From Tumebacillus amylolyticus (lineage in GTDB: Bacteria; Bacillota; Bacilli; Tumebacillales; Tumebacillaceae), in NCBI RefSeq assembly GCF_016722965.1, contig NZ_JAEQNB010000001.1:620001-684000 (forward strand): a stretch of DNA of 64,000 nucleotides. The letters run 5' to 3'. The position numbers and the translations under genes were made by a program. The notes below the pieces were generated by a model. That model was not told where the DNA came from. It was given only the letters and a program-made list of their open reading frames with translations, and searched no databases. Every line of letters begins with the position of its first letter. Positions within the stretch are counted from its first letter, which is position 1. This document shows, in pieces, positions 1 to 7,494 of this stretch.

Positions 1-1001
1 TTGGGGAACTGTTCGAAGCGATCCTCCCGTTCAATCTGCTCACGAAGTTCTTGATTCAAGAAAGGAACCCGGTCCAAGTTGATATGGAATCCTGTTGCAG
101 AAATTATATGATCAAATTCCCGTGATTCTCCGGTTGACATATCGATTTTAGCTCTTCCATCTAAGGTCAGTGAAACACTAGTAATTTGCACCCCACCAAG
201 TTCAGGAACTTTTCCCTCTACATAGGGACGAAGGAAATGAGCCACGCTGCCAGGGGAGTGACCCCATTCCTGAGACTTCTGTTCGATTGGAAGTTCGTAG
301 AATATATTGCCCAATTCCCGCAAGTCAATCTCTGATTGATAGCTGCCACCATAGTTGGCATGGTCGCGACGATAGAGTAACTCCGATTCGGCCCCAGCAA
401 TGTGGAGCAACCCCGCGGCTTCCCAAGCGCTTTGTCCGCTGCCAAGCACCGCTACCTTCTGCCCTTGGAACTTGTTGAAGTCCGTGTAGCCCGAAGGGTG
501 AGAGAAAACAGACGATGGTAGAGCGTTGAGTATCTCCGGAACGTATTTGTAATGTTCAACACCGGTTGCAACGATTACGTTGCGTGCGTAGAAGACCGAA
601 CCGGTTTCAGTTTGTACACGGTACTCCATGTTGTCAGTCAGCTCGACTTGATGGATCAGCTTCGGAGTGAACTCCACTCCTGCCTTTTCAGCAAACCATA
701 TACCGTATTGGACAAACGTCGTTCGGGGTAGTGGCGTTATGATCTCTGTCTCTGTCTCGTCTGCAAAACGGTGAATGGTCCATTCATCCTTCGGATCAGA
801 GAAACTGACAAAATCATGCGGGGTACGGATGAACATGTTTTGTGGCATCTGATTCTTCCAAAAGTCCATGGGGTAGCCGAAAAGTTTATAGTTCAAGTCG
901 TTGGCTACAGCATGCGCTGCAAGCGAAATTCCGAACGGGCCGGCACCGATGATGATAACGTCGAGGGTGTCCTTTTCTGTATGGGTTCGTTTGATGGGCA
1001 T
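1..1001 (-). CDS. FAD/NAD(P)-binding monooxygenase-like protein (C-terminus beyond window)
   Basis: The reading frame stays open from 1001 to the left edge, so the C-terminus lies outside the window. Near the N-terminus is a dinucleotide-binding motif, IIIGAGPFGISLAA, about 18 residues in. A second Rossmann motif, VLGSGQSAWEAAG, lies near 415-455, and an ATGFHINLDRVPF stretch follows near 65-110. This two-Rossmann plus ATG-motif layout is that of flavin-containing and N-hydroxylating monooxygenases. The substrate is not visible. I chose the ATG at 1001 because AGAGAGGA lies 8 bases upstream; the ATG at 1010 would sit directly on that ribosome site. It is divergent from the helicase gene and is not a sulfide:quinone reductase by its motifs. 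Family is fairly sure; function is not. Confidence 0.75.
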   Translation of the reverse strand, partial: MPIKRTHTEKDTLDVIIIGAGPFGISLAAHAVANDLNYKLFGYPMDFWKNQMPQNMFIRTPHDFVSFSDPKDEWTIHRFADETETEIITPLPRTTFVQYGIWFAEKAGVEFTPKLIHQVELTDNMEYRVQTETGSVFYARNVIVATGVEHYKYVPEILNALPSSVFSHPSGYTDFNKFQGQKVAVLGSGQSAWEAAGLLHIAGAESELLYRRDHANYGGSYQSEIDLRELGNIFYELPIEQKSQEWGHSPGSVAHFLRPYVEGKVPELGGVQITSVSLTLDGRAKIDMSTGESREFDHIISATGFHINLDRVPFLNQELREQIEREDRFEQFP

Positions 1002-1062
1002 TGTACTCATCCTCTCTAATGGGTTTCAAATCAATATTTTTTGATGCATAGCTGTTGTTGAC

Positions 1063-1091
1063 AGTATACGGAAAGTTGTTCCATTTTGCAA
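1063..1091 (-). promoter_or_regulatory. Putative sigma-A promoter for the flavoprotein gene
   Basis: On the minus strand TTGCAA (1086-1091) and TATACT (1063-1068) are separated by 17 bases, about 60 bases upstream of the start codon. Spacing and the -10 box fit a housekeeping promoter. Confidence 0.5.
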
Positions 1092-1189
1092 TAACCCATC
1101 AAGAAAAATTGTTATGAGAATTTTCTCAGCCCTCCCTAGCGCAAAATGGTGTGACCAAGGACACAAAACGAACATATGTACTTCTCAAC

Positions 1190-1210
1190 ATTATGAACAT
1201 CATTCATAAT
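1190..1210. promoter_or_regulatory. Perfect 8-bp palindrome, possible operator
   Basis: ATTATGAA and TTCATAAT form a perfect inverted repeat around a 5-base centre, 42 bases upstream of the helicase start. Its place between divergent genes suggests a repressor site, but no regulator in the window can be assigned to it. Confidence 0.4.
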
Positions 1211-1252
1211 AGATTCTGTGCGTATGGACAATTAATTGAGTGAGGTGCTTTC

Positions 1253-3616
1253 GTGAAGGCAGAGGCAGAGAGTTTATTGAGTGCGTTTGAACAAATTTTA
1301 CCCGAGCATTATCAATCGAGTATAGTCCGACAATCCCAAGTACAGATGGCAATCGATATCCTTGATTTTTTGCAACCGACCAATCCGAAAAGAATACTCA
1401 TTGTCGAGGCACCAGTCGGAACCGGTAAATCGCTTGGTGCATTACTGCCGGCCATGCAGTTTGTACAAAACTCGATAAAGCGTGTTCTTTATGCGACCTC
1501 AACGATCAACCTACAAGGCCAGTTAATGAGAGAGGAAGTACCGTTGCTACAAAAAATGGGACTTATAAAAAAGCCTTTGTTGGCTATGGGAAAATCTAAT
1601 TATTACTGCCACGTTGAATTCGAAAACAACATGGAAAAGCTGGAAGGGTTTGAAGGTAAGTTTTCACAATATTTTACGGATGCAGATACTGGTCAACGGA
1701 ATGATTTTGAGAACTTATTTGAACCGGTTCCGAATGCGATTTGGGAACAAGTCCTCTTGAAAGCAAGTAGGTTTGAGTGTGGACGTTGCCGCTTTTGGCC
1801 AACATGTCCCACAAGAATACATCGGCAACGCTTTTTAAACCCATCCAACGATCTAGTGATTACAAACCATGACCAACTTATTCGCTCGACTCTAAATGCT
1901 ATGAGTGAAGACACTTCTGAGGAGATCGTTCCAACAACACCTGGAGTCATTATCTTAGATGAAGCCCATGATTTTCAAGAGAATCATGCTGGTCAGTTGG
2001 AATCCGTTCTCCATGAATACGAACTTGGTAAAATAAAAAGGTTTCTGCCCAAGGACTGTCGGTCAGAGATGAATCAGGTAGAACAGGAATTGAGGCAGTT
2101 TATGATCAACGAACGGCAACGATTAGTAAGTAAAAACGGAAGATACAGCATTCCGGAGCGAGCCAAATTGTTGCTTGAGAAGATGAAGCCAATTTTACAT
2201 AAAGCCTTGAACAATTTGGTCTCAAATATCAATCAGAATGATTCAAGAGATCCGTCAGATATTGTTGAAAGTATTCTGATAAAAATCGATCATCTACTAG
2301 ATGAAAAGGCGAATATCTCATGGGTTGAGTACGAGGATTTGTCTTTTACCTCCATCACAAGAAAATTTCCGACTGAATTTAGAAAGCTCTTGATGCAGTT
2401 GAAGGTGAGGAACAAGTTAATCATCATGTCAGGCACACTGACAGCGGAAGGTGACTTTACAAGCATGCTTGAACGGTGGCGGCTTGGCAGTCACGAAGTC
2501 ATCACCAGATCTTTTTCGTCACCATTTGATTTCAAAAAACAAGCAAGGATTTATGTACCGGACAACCTCGTTCGACATCGAGGTCACGTAGAGATAGATC
2601 CTATCTATTTGGGGAATCAAGTTCAGCATATCAAAAAATTGATTGAGGCAACGAATGGGCGAACTTTGATTCTTACCACGTCTAAGCAGCATATGGATGA
2701 CGTTCATCAACAACTTCACGAACACACGAAGCAATTGAATTTGACCTTACTGAAGCAAGGACAAGCCAGTGTAGAACGCCTATCGAAAACGTTTAAGGAA
2801 GAGGAACATAGTGTGCTCATCGGTTCGGGGAGTTTTTACTCAGGGCTGTCCGTGCCAGGTAAGTCGCTCATTTCCGTCATTCTAACAAAACTGCCATTTC
2901 CAGTTCCGGATGACCCCTACCTCAGTTTGATCGGTGAAGGGATGGAGGACGACCTTTTCAATCTCGTCCTGTACCCCAATATGATGGTAAAACTGACTCA
3001 AGCTATTGGTAGGCTGATCCGTGATATTAAGGACTATGGGGTTGTGACGATTCTTGATCCTCGAGTTTATGAGAATGACCAATATGGTCATCTGATCCGT
3101 CGTGCGTTCGAAAGTCAAGGGTATCAATTTACCAGATCCGAACAACAGGTCTTCCGCTTTTTCAAGCGATGTGACAAGAACTTGCCGAAAGTGACTTATA
3201 AGCAGTATAAGCGTTCACAACTCCAGATCTCCACGAGGTTGAGTGGAAAACCTGAAAAACGGAACGTGCCGAGGAAGGTAGCAGTTGAAACTCATGCTGC
3301 CAAAAAGGAAGTTGTAAAAGTAACGGAGCAACAGTGGTTGTTCTACGAACGAGTTTGCGAGCTAAAAGGCAAACCCCTAGGTAGGCCTAAAAAATTGCGC
3401 TCACCAAGGGCTTTGTATGAAGCTTTGTACGCGATGTTCTACACAGGTAACGAAGATGTCAAATTCGTCGTTGAGGAGTTCCCGTATATTAATGAAGCGC
3501 AACGTGCGGAGTTCTCCACGTACAATGGCGCGGGTTTGATGCGATCGTACAGGATGTCTGAGGAAGAGTTGGCCCAGTTGCAACAGCGATTGTCGTCGAA
3601 AAATAAACTTGCATAA
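1253..3616 (+). CDS. dinG: DinG/XPD-family ATP-dependent DNA helicase
   Basis: A 787-residue superfamily 2 helicase. Walker A is VEAPVGTGKS near residue 50; Walker B with the DEAH box is ILDEAHD near 235. A cysteine cluster between them (YYCHVE, then CGRCRFWPTC) fits the iron-sulfur domain of XPD/DinG helicases. C-terminal helicase motifs include QAIGRLIRD near 585. The last 100 or so residues carry a basic linker and a small extra domain that I do not recognise. Start is GTG at 1253, preceded by GAGGTGC. Known relatives unwind DNA 5' to 3' during repair or replication stress. It is followed after 16 bases by a membrane protein gene and probably cotranscribed with it. Family call is secure; whether it is the housekeeping DinG or an accessory one is unclear. 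Confidence 0.85.
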   Translation: MKAEAESLLSAFEQILPEHYQSSIVRQSQVQMAIDILDFLQPTNPKRILIVEAPVGTGKSLGALLPAMQFVQNSIKRVLYATSTINLQGQLMREEVPLLQKMGLIKKPLLAMGKSNYYCHVEFENNMEKLEGFEGKFSQYFTDADTGQRNDFENLFEPVPNAIWEQVLLKASRFECGRCRFWPTCPTRIHRQRFLNPSNDLVITNHDQLIRSTLNAMSEDTSEEIVPTTPGVIILDEAHDFQENHAGQLESVLHEYELGKIKRFLPKDCRSEMNQVEQELRQFMINERQRLVSKNGRYSIPERAKLLLEKMKPILHKALNNLVSNINQNDSRDPSDIVESILIKIDHLLDEKANISWVEYEDLSFTSITRKFPTEFRKLLMQLKVRNKLIIMSGTLTAEGDFTSMLERWRLGSHEVITRSFSSPFDFKKQARIYVPDNLVRHRGHVEIDPIYLGNQVQHIKKLIEATNGRTLILTTSKQHMDDVHQQLHEHTKQLNLTLLKQGQASVERLSKTFKEEEHSVLIGSGSFYSGLSVPGKSLISVILTKLPFPVPDDPYLSLIGEGMEDDLFNLVLYPNMMVKLTQAIGRLIRDIKDYGVVTILDPRVYENDQYGHLIRRAFESQGYQFTRSEQQVFRFFKRCDKNLPKVTYKQYKRSQLQISTRLSGKPEKRNVPRKVAVETHAAKKEVVKVTEQQWLFYERVCELKGKPLGRPKKLRSPRALYEALYAMFYTGNEDVKFVVEEFPYINEAQRAEFSTYNGAGLMRSYRMSEEELAQLQQRLSSKNKLA

Positions 3617-3632
3617 ACAAAGGGAGGAAGCT

Positions 3633-4124
3633 ATGGTTTTAGAGTTTCTGAGCAAATGGTGGGAAGAAGAAATAACCCTTAATGATCTGAAGAAATTGCG
3701 AGATTACTATGAGGGATTTGATGATGAGACTTTGCATTTTCTTATGCTCAACAACGAAGTAAAACAGAAGTCCCAAGAGAATACGACCGGCATGATCAAC
3801 TTTTCATTCGGTTCTGCCTTTTTACCTATGATGATTGCTTTGATTGCATCGAGCGCGGCCACTACCGGTGCGTGGGTTACGTTGATTGGGCAGTTCCGCT
3901 CCCTTCCAAACTCCCCGATTCTTAGTGATCCCGATTTTTCACTGAATTCCCTTGAACACTCAATCGGTGATTTATGGGGTTCGAACTTCAAGTTTATATT
4001 GGGGTGCTTCGCGATCTATTTGTTGATTATCCTCACCGTTACTCGCAGAAGAGCGATGCGATTCAGACGGTTTTTGATCATCAAGAAGATTATTGAGGAA
4101 CGAGGTAAGGAGAAGGCTTCATAA
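3633..4124 (+). CDS. Small membrane protein of unknown function
   Basis: A 163-residue protein that I do not recognise. The N-terminal 50 residues are acidic and charged (WWEEEITLNDLKKLRDYY). Two hydrophobic stretches follow: about residues 60-85 (FLPMMIALIASSAATTGAW) and 125-145 (FILGCFAIYLLIILTV). A very basic tail follows the second one, so the C-terminus is probably cytoplasmic. I chose the ATG at 3633 because AGGGAGG lies 5 bases upstream; a TTG further upstream overlaps the helicase and lacks such a site. Its close spacing behind the helicase implies one transcript. Confidence 0.65.
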   Translation: MVLEFLSKWWEEEITLNDLKKLRDYYEGFDDETLHFLMLNNEVKQKSQENTTGMINFSFGSAFLPMMIALIASSAATTGAWVTLIGQFRSLPNSPILSDPDFSLNSLEHSIGDLWGSNFKFILGCFAIYLLIILTVTRRRAMRFRRFLIIKKIIEERGKEKAS

Positions 4125-4167
4125 AAAATGACCTGACCGATAGTAATCCTAGATTGTTGGTTGCCCC

Positions 4168-4195
4168 ACCATATCGAGGACTTCCTCGGAATGGT
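4168..4195. repeat. 11-6-11 inverted repeat, copy 1
   Basis: ACCATATCGAG, a 6-base centre and CTCGGAATGGT form an imperfect inverted repeat. Similar elements with the same arm and centre lengths are at 11081-11108 and 25184-25211. Confidence 0.45.
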
Positions 4196-4295
4196 TTCCT
4201 ACTGTAAAGGTGCCTGTAGGGAGATCATCTAAGCGGTGATTCGCTTCGATTGTGTTGGTCAGCCTCACTGGAGTTAGTGGCTACAGAGGGGCCTT

Positions 4296-4798
4296 ACATT
4301 TGCAACGCTTTGGGATCAGGTCCGGATAGCTCTTTTCTCAAAAGGGCCTTCGTATGCGACTTGGGCGGCAGGGGTCCTGGCAGTTCTCTATCTACTTTGG
4401 CGGGCCCACCGCGAAGAAAGTCTGTCTTGGAAATGGCTCAATGCATGGGTGGTTCCCATTGGAATCGCAGTGGTGTTTTACTCCTTATGCCTTCCTGAAT
4501 CCGGTCGAATCACCACAATGCCCTGGGGGGTATGGGGAGGCTCTGCGGACTATCATCCGGTCTCTTTCTATCGGGTTTTGTTGTGGGGGCTCGCAATCTG
4601 ATTCTTGCATAGGGTCAAGTCAAGCGCCCCCGTAGAATTTTGTTGGCTGTGGCAGCATTCAGCGCAGTGGAAGTTGTGATCTCTTGGTTTTCCTACCACG
4701 ATGAACTGTGGCATGGATTGGCTCCGATTCAGTGGGGAGCCTTACTACTTTTCATCGCCGGATTCATCGGGTTGACTTTTAGAAAGTCCTGCGTATAA
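4296..4798 (+). pseudogene. Degraded Lgt-like membrane protein gene
   Basis: Two open stretches read as membrane protein but are broken by stops and frame changes. The first (4296-4601) contains a hydrophobic helix, then SGRITTMPWGVWGG and DYHPVSFYRVLLWGL. This resembles the GRIGNF...PWGV...HPSQLYE region of prolipoprotein diacylglyceryl transferases, with the middle missing. The second (4637-4798) encodes a final hydrophobic segment. No intact start or ribosome site remains. The 3' end runs into the promoter of the sulfur locus. Assignment to the Lgt family is an inference from motif spacing. Confidence 0.4.
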
Positions 4799-4829
4799 TA
4801 AAAGTCATCCGGCATACCCGTAGGGGTAT
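4772..4829 (+). promoter_or_regulatory. CstR-type operator and promoter of membrane rhodanese, copy 1
   Basis: TTGACT (4772-4777) and TATAAT (4794-4799) are 16 bases apart. Downstream at 4814-4829 lies the perfect palindrome ATACCCGTAGGGGTAT, the form bound by CsoR/CstR repressors. Its place over the start of transcription suits repression by the CstR encoded at 10165. Confidence 0.85.
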
Positions 4830-4853
4830 GGGTATATGAAGGGTGGTGAAACG

Positions 4854-5231
4854 ATGAACTGGATCCCGTTTCTGATCTTCGTTGTGGTTTTGTGGTTTGT
4901 TGTGTCGCGGATACTCCCTGTCAAGGGACTGCGCAATCTGACGGAGACGGAGATTGCGTCGTTGATGAAGAAGACGCGAGACAACGAATTCATTGATGTT
5001 CGAGAAGTTCATGAGTATGGCGGTGGTCATATCCGGGGCTTCAAAAACATCCCGCTCAGCCAGTTGTCTTCGCGCATTGCGGAGATCGACCCATCACACA
5101 CCATTGTGCTGACCTGTCAAAGCGGGATGCGAAGCCGTCAAGCGGCACGAGTATTGCGCAAGCACGGCTTCCAAAACATCTGCCAACTTCCGACAGGAGT
5201 CAGCGGTTGGAGTGGAAAGCTGGTCAAATAA
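4854..5231 (+). CDS. Membrane-anchored rhodanese sulfurtransferase, copy 1
   Basis: A 125-residue protein with an N-terminal transmembrane helix (about residues 3-19, IPFLIFVVVLWFVVS) followed by a single rhodanese domain. The active-site loop is TCQSGMRSR, with the catalytic cysteine near residue 91. Rhodaneses move sulfane sulfur between carriers; the anchor would place this one at the inner membrane face. I chose the ATG at 4854, which follows GGTGGTG and matches the start in copy 2. It has its own CstR-type promoter and a terminator behind it, so it is a separate unit of the regulon. Confidence 0.88.
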   Translation: MNWIPFLIFVVVLWFVVSRILPVKGLRNLTETEIASLMKKTRDNEFIDVREVHEYGGGHIRGFKNIPLSQLSSRIAEIDPSHTIVLTCQSGMRSRQAARVLRKHGFQNICQLPTGVSGWSGKLVK

Positions 5232-5240
5232 CCATCCTAT

Positions 5241-5278
5241 AAGGAGTCAAGGCGTGCTTCGTAGCCACTCCTTTTTAT
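5241..5278 (+). terminator. Rho-independent terminator after membrane rhodanese, copy 1
   Basis: AAGGAGT pairs with ACTCCTT, with an inner GGC/GCC pair, followed by a T run. It separates the first gene from the second operator. Confidence 0.75.
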
Positions 5279-5290
5279 TAAAAGTCAAAT

Positions 5291-5306
5291 ATACCCCACA
5301 GGGTAT
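5291..5306. promoter_or_regulatory. Second CstR-type operator, copy 1
   Basis: ATACCCCACAGGGTAT is a perfect 6-4-6 palindrome, 30 bases upstream of the next rhodanese start. It presumably controls the long operon behind it. I see no convincing -35 box, so the exact promoter is uncertain. Confidence 0.82.
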
Positions 5307-5336
5307 GAGGTCTTTATCTGGAAGAAGGTGTACAAC

Positions 5337-5651
5337 GTGAGCAAAGTGATCAACATTCTGTCCTTCGATGTGCAAGATCGTCTGAAAAACGGAGAATCTG
5401 TCACCATCATCGACGTCCGCGAACCGGAAGAGGTGGCGCAAGTACGAATTCCCGGCGTGAAGCACATCCGACTCTCTGAACTGCAAAGCCGTCAGAACGA
5501 AATCGACCCGGAAAAAGAGACGATCTTCGTCTGTCGAAGCGGCAATCGAAGCGCGATGGCCTGTGAGTACCTAATGGGTCAAGGCTACCGCAATGTCAAA
5601 AACCTGATGGGCGGTATGTCAGGCTGGAACGGCCACGTTGAAAAAAACTAA
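5337..5651 (+). CDS. Cytosolic single-domain rhodanese, copy 1
   Basis: A 104-residue rhodanese with the loop VCRSGNRSAM (catalytic cysteine near 67) and the substrate-side motif IIDVREPEE. It has no membrane segment or extra domain. I chose the GTG at 5337, since AAGGTG lies 6 bases upstream. In copy 2 the same site reads GGAGGTG with equal spacing, which disfavours the earlier GTG at 5328. First gene of the long operon; likely passes sulfur between low-molecular persulfides and the TusA proteins encoded downstream. Confidence 0.87.
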   Translation: MSKVINILSFDVQDRLKNGESVTIIDVREPEEVAQVRIPGVKHIRLSELQSRQNEIDPEKETIFVCRSGNRSAMACEYLMGQGYRNVKNLMGGMSGWNGHVEKN

Positions 5652-5673
5652 CAAACTCTGGGAGGTATTCACC

Positions 5674-6072
5674 ATGACGAAAAAACGTGTAGCGATTATC
5701 GCCTCGAACGGCGGTCTTGATTCTGCCTACAAAGTCTTGAACATCGCGACGGCAGCTGCGGCTACCGATGCAGAAGTTGCGATCTTCTTCACCTTCGAAG
5801 CGCTTGCCATCATTCATCGAGACGCAGCCACGATGCTGACGATGGGCCCAGGCAAAGAGCATTATGCAGAAGGTTTCAAACGCGCCAACGTCCCGTCAAT
5901 TTCCGACTTGCTGGAGATCGCCACGGAAAGCGGCGTTCAAATGATCGCGTGCCAGATGACGATGGATGTCACAGGAATGACGAAAGACATGTTTATCGAC
6001 GGGGTGGAAGTCGGCGGCGCGGTGACGTTCCTCGACTTTGCTTATGACGCCGATGTCACGGTGACGTTCTAA
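5674..6072 (+). CDS. DsrE/DsrF-like sulfur-carrier protein 1
   Basis: A 132-residue protein of the DsrE/DsrF/DrsH-like family. Visible features are the N-terminal VAIIASNGGLDSAYKVL strand-loop and the MIACQMTMDVTGM segment, whose cysteine (near 102) is the expected persulfide carrier. The sequence ends in a hydrophobic FLDFAYDADVTVTF strand. ATG at 5674 follows GGAGG. The corresponding gene in copy 2 is a deletion remnant, so this is the only intact copy. A second, longer DsrE-like protein is encoded at 9334. Confidence 0.82.
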   Translation: MTKKRVAIIASNGGLDSAYKVLNIATAAAATDAEVAIFFTFEALAIIHRDAATMLTMGPGKEHYAEGFKRANVPSISDLLEIATESGVQMIACQMTMDVTGMTKDMFIDGVEVGGAVTFLDFAYDADVTVTF

Positions 6073-6107
6073 ATCTGGTAGAACGTGTCTGGGGGAGGAG
6101 ATACCTA

Positions 6108-6890
6108 ATGACAATCGGGTTGCTGATCACACTGTTCCTGATCGGTTTTGTCGGCTCATTCCTTTCTGGGATGCTGGGGATCGGAGGCGCTATCATCAAC
6201 TATCCGATGCTGCTTTTCATTCCCGCTTTGTTAGGAGTCGGTGCCTTCACCGCACATGAAGTGTCCGGCATGATTGCCGTTCAAGTTTTTTTTGCAACGC
6301 TTGCTGGAGCCTATGTTCTTCGCAAGCAGAAGATCATCCATCTGAAACTGGTCGCCTATATGGGAACTGCCATCATTATCGGCTCATTTGCAGGTGGGTA
6401 TGGAGGCATGTTGTTGTCGGGGAAGATCGTGAACTTGGTTTACGCCATTCTCGCCACCATCGCAGCGGTGATGATGTTCATCCCGAAAAAAGGCATGGAG
6501 GAACGACCCGTCGAGGAAGTTACGTTCAATCGAATGATCGCCGTGATTGCCGCTCTCGTTGTGGGGACTGCTTCCGGAATTGTCGGAGCAGGTGGCGCGT
6601 TCTTGTTGGTGCCGGTCATGCTGTCCGTTTTGAAGATCCCGACCCGCATGACAATCGCCACATCGCTTGCAATTACGTTCATTTCTTCCATTGGGGCCGT
6701 CGGGGGCAAACTGATGGCGGACCATATCCTGCTTCAGCCGTCGCTTGTGTTGATCGTCGCCAGTTTGTTGGCCGCGCCGCTTGGCAGCAAGGTCAGCCGC
6801 TTGATGAACCCGCGAATGCTGCAAGCGGTTCTCTCGGTGTTGATCGTCGGAACCACTGTTAAAATCTGGTCCGATATCTTAATGAAGTAG
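6108..6890 (+). CDS. yrkJ: TauE/SafE-family sulfite/thiosulfate exporter, copy 1
   Basis: A 260-residue integral membrane protein with two homologous halves. Each half opens with the family signature: SGMLGIGGAIINYP near residue 19 and SGIVGAGGAFLLVP near 154. About eight hydrophobic segments are visible. TauE/SafE proteins export small sulfur oxyanions; next to a persulfide dioxygenase, the natural substrate would be the sulfite or thiosulfate it forms. The order with TusA-rhodanese, rhodanese-MBL and TusA genes resembles the yrk cluster of Bacillus subtilis. ATG at 6108 follows GGGGAGGAG. The substrate is inferred. Confidence 0.88.
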   Translation: MTIGLLITLFLIGFVGSFLSGMLGIGGAIINYPMLLFIPALLGVGAFTAHEVSGMIAVQVFFATLAGAYVLRKQKIIHLKLVAYMGTAIIIGSFAGGYGGMLLSGKIVNLVYAILATIAAVMMFIPKKGMEERPVEEVTFNRMIAVIAALVVGTASGIVGAGGAFLLVPVMLSVLKIPTRMTIATSLAITFISSIGAVGGKLMADHILLQPSLVLIVASLLAAPLGSKVSRLMNPRMLQAVLSVLIVGTTVKIWSDILMK

Positions 6891-6910
6891 AGAAAGGGCG
6901 GTAACTCAAG

Positions 6911-7474
6911 ATGAATCTCGTTGATAAAACCATTGACTGCAAAGGGCTTTCCTGTCCGATGCCGATCGTGAAGTCCAAAAAAGCGATCGAAGAGATCCAG
7001 CCGGGTCAGGTTCTCGAAGTGGTGGCAACCGACCCCGGTTCCGTCGCTGACATGAAAGCTTGGGCGGATCGTACCGGTCATCAATTCATCGGCACGACGG
7101 AGGAAGACGGTGCCTTCAAACACTACATTCGAAAAGCGAACCCGAATGAAGTGAAGCCGGAAACGCAGCATCCGCATGTCCTGACAAATGAAGAATTACT
7201 CGGCAAACTGAGCAACAACCCGGTCATTCTCGATGTACGGGAACCGATGGAATTCCAGTTTGGTCACATCCCTCGTGCGAAATTGGTGCCGTTTGGCAAG
7301 TTGGAAGAAACACTGTCCGAGTTGTCTCATCTGCAGAACCAAGAAGTGCATGTCATCTGCCGCTCCGGCAACCGAAGCGATTTGGCGTGTCAAATCCTTA
7401 CCGAAAAAGGCTTCTCGAACGTGAAAAACATCGTGCCCGGCATGTCCGAATGGAACGGGCCGCTTGAAAAATAA
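6911..7474 (+). CDS. yrkF: TusA-rhodanese fusion protein, copy 1
   Basis: A 187-residue two-domain sulfur carrier. Residues 1-75 form a TusA domain with the GLSCPMPIVK signature (acceptor cysteine near 15). Residues 95-187 form a rhodanese domain with VILDVREPME and the loop ICRSGNRSDLA (catalytic cysteine near 150). The pairing lets sulfur pass from the rhodanese cysteine to the TusA cysteine in one chain, as proposed for YrkF and CstA proteins. It sits 20 bases behind the exporter gene and 20 bases before the dioxygenase gene. Confidence 0.9.
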   Translation: MNLVDKTIDCKGLSCPMPIVKSKKAIEEIQPGQVLEVVATDPGSVADMKAWADRTGHQFIGTTEEDGAFKHYIRKANPNEVKPETQHPHVLTNEELLGKLSNNPVILDVREPMEFQFGHIPRAKLVPFGKLEETLSELSHLQNQEVHVICRSGNRSDLACQILTEKGFSNVKNIVPGMSEWNGPLEK

Positions 7475-7494
7475 TAGCAAGGGGTGACCATCTC

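Noticed and set aside
1-1001. Sulfide:quinone reductase, expected near cst genes
   Set aside because: The ATG-F and second Rossmann GSGQSAWE motifs fit monooxygenases; the redox cysteines of sulfide:quinone reductase are not seen, and the gene points away from the sulfur locus.
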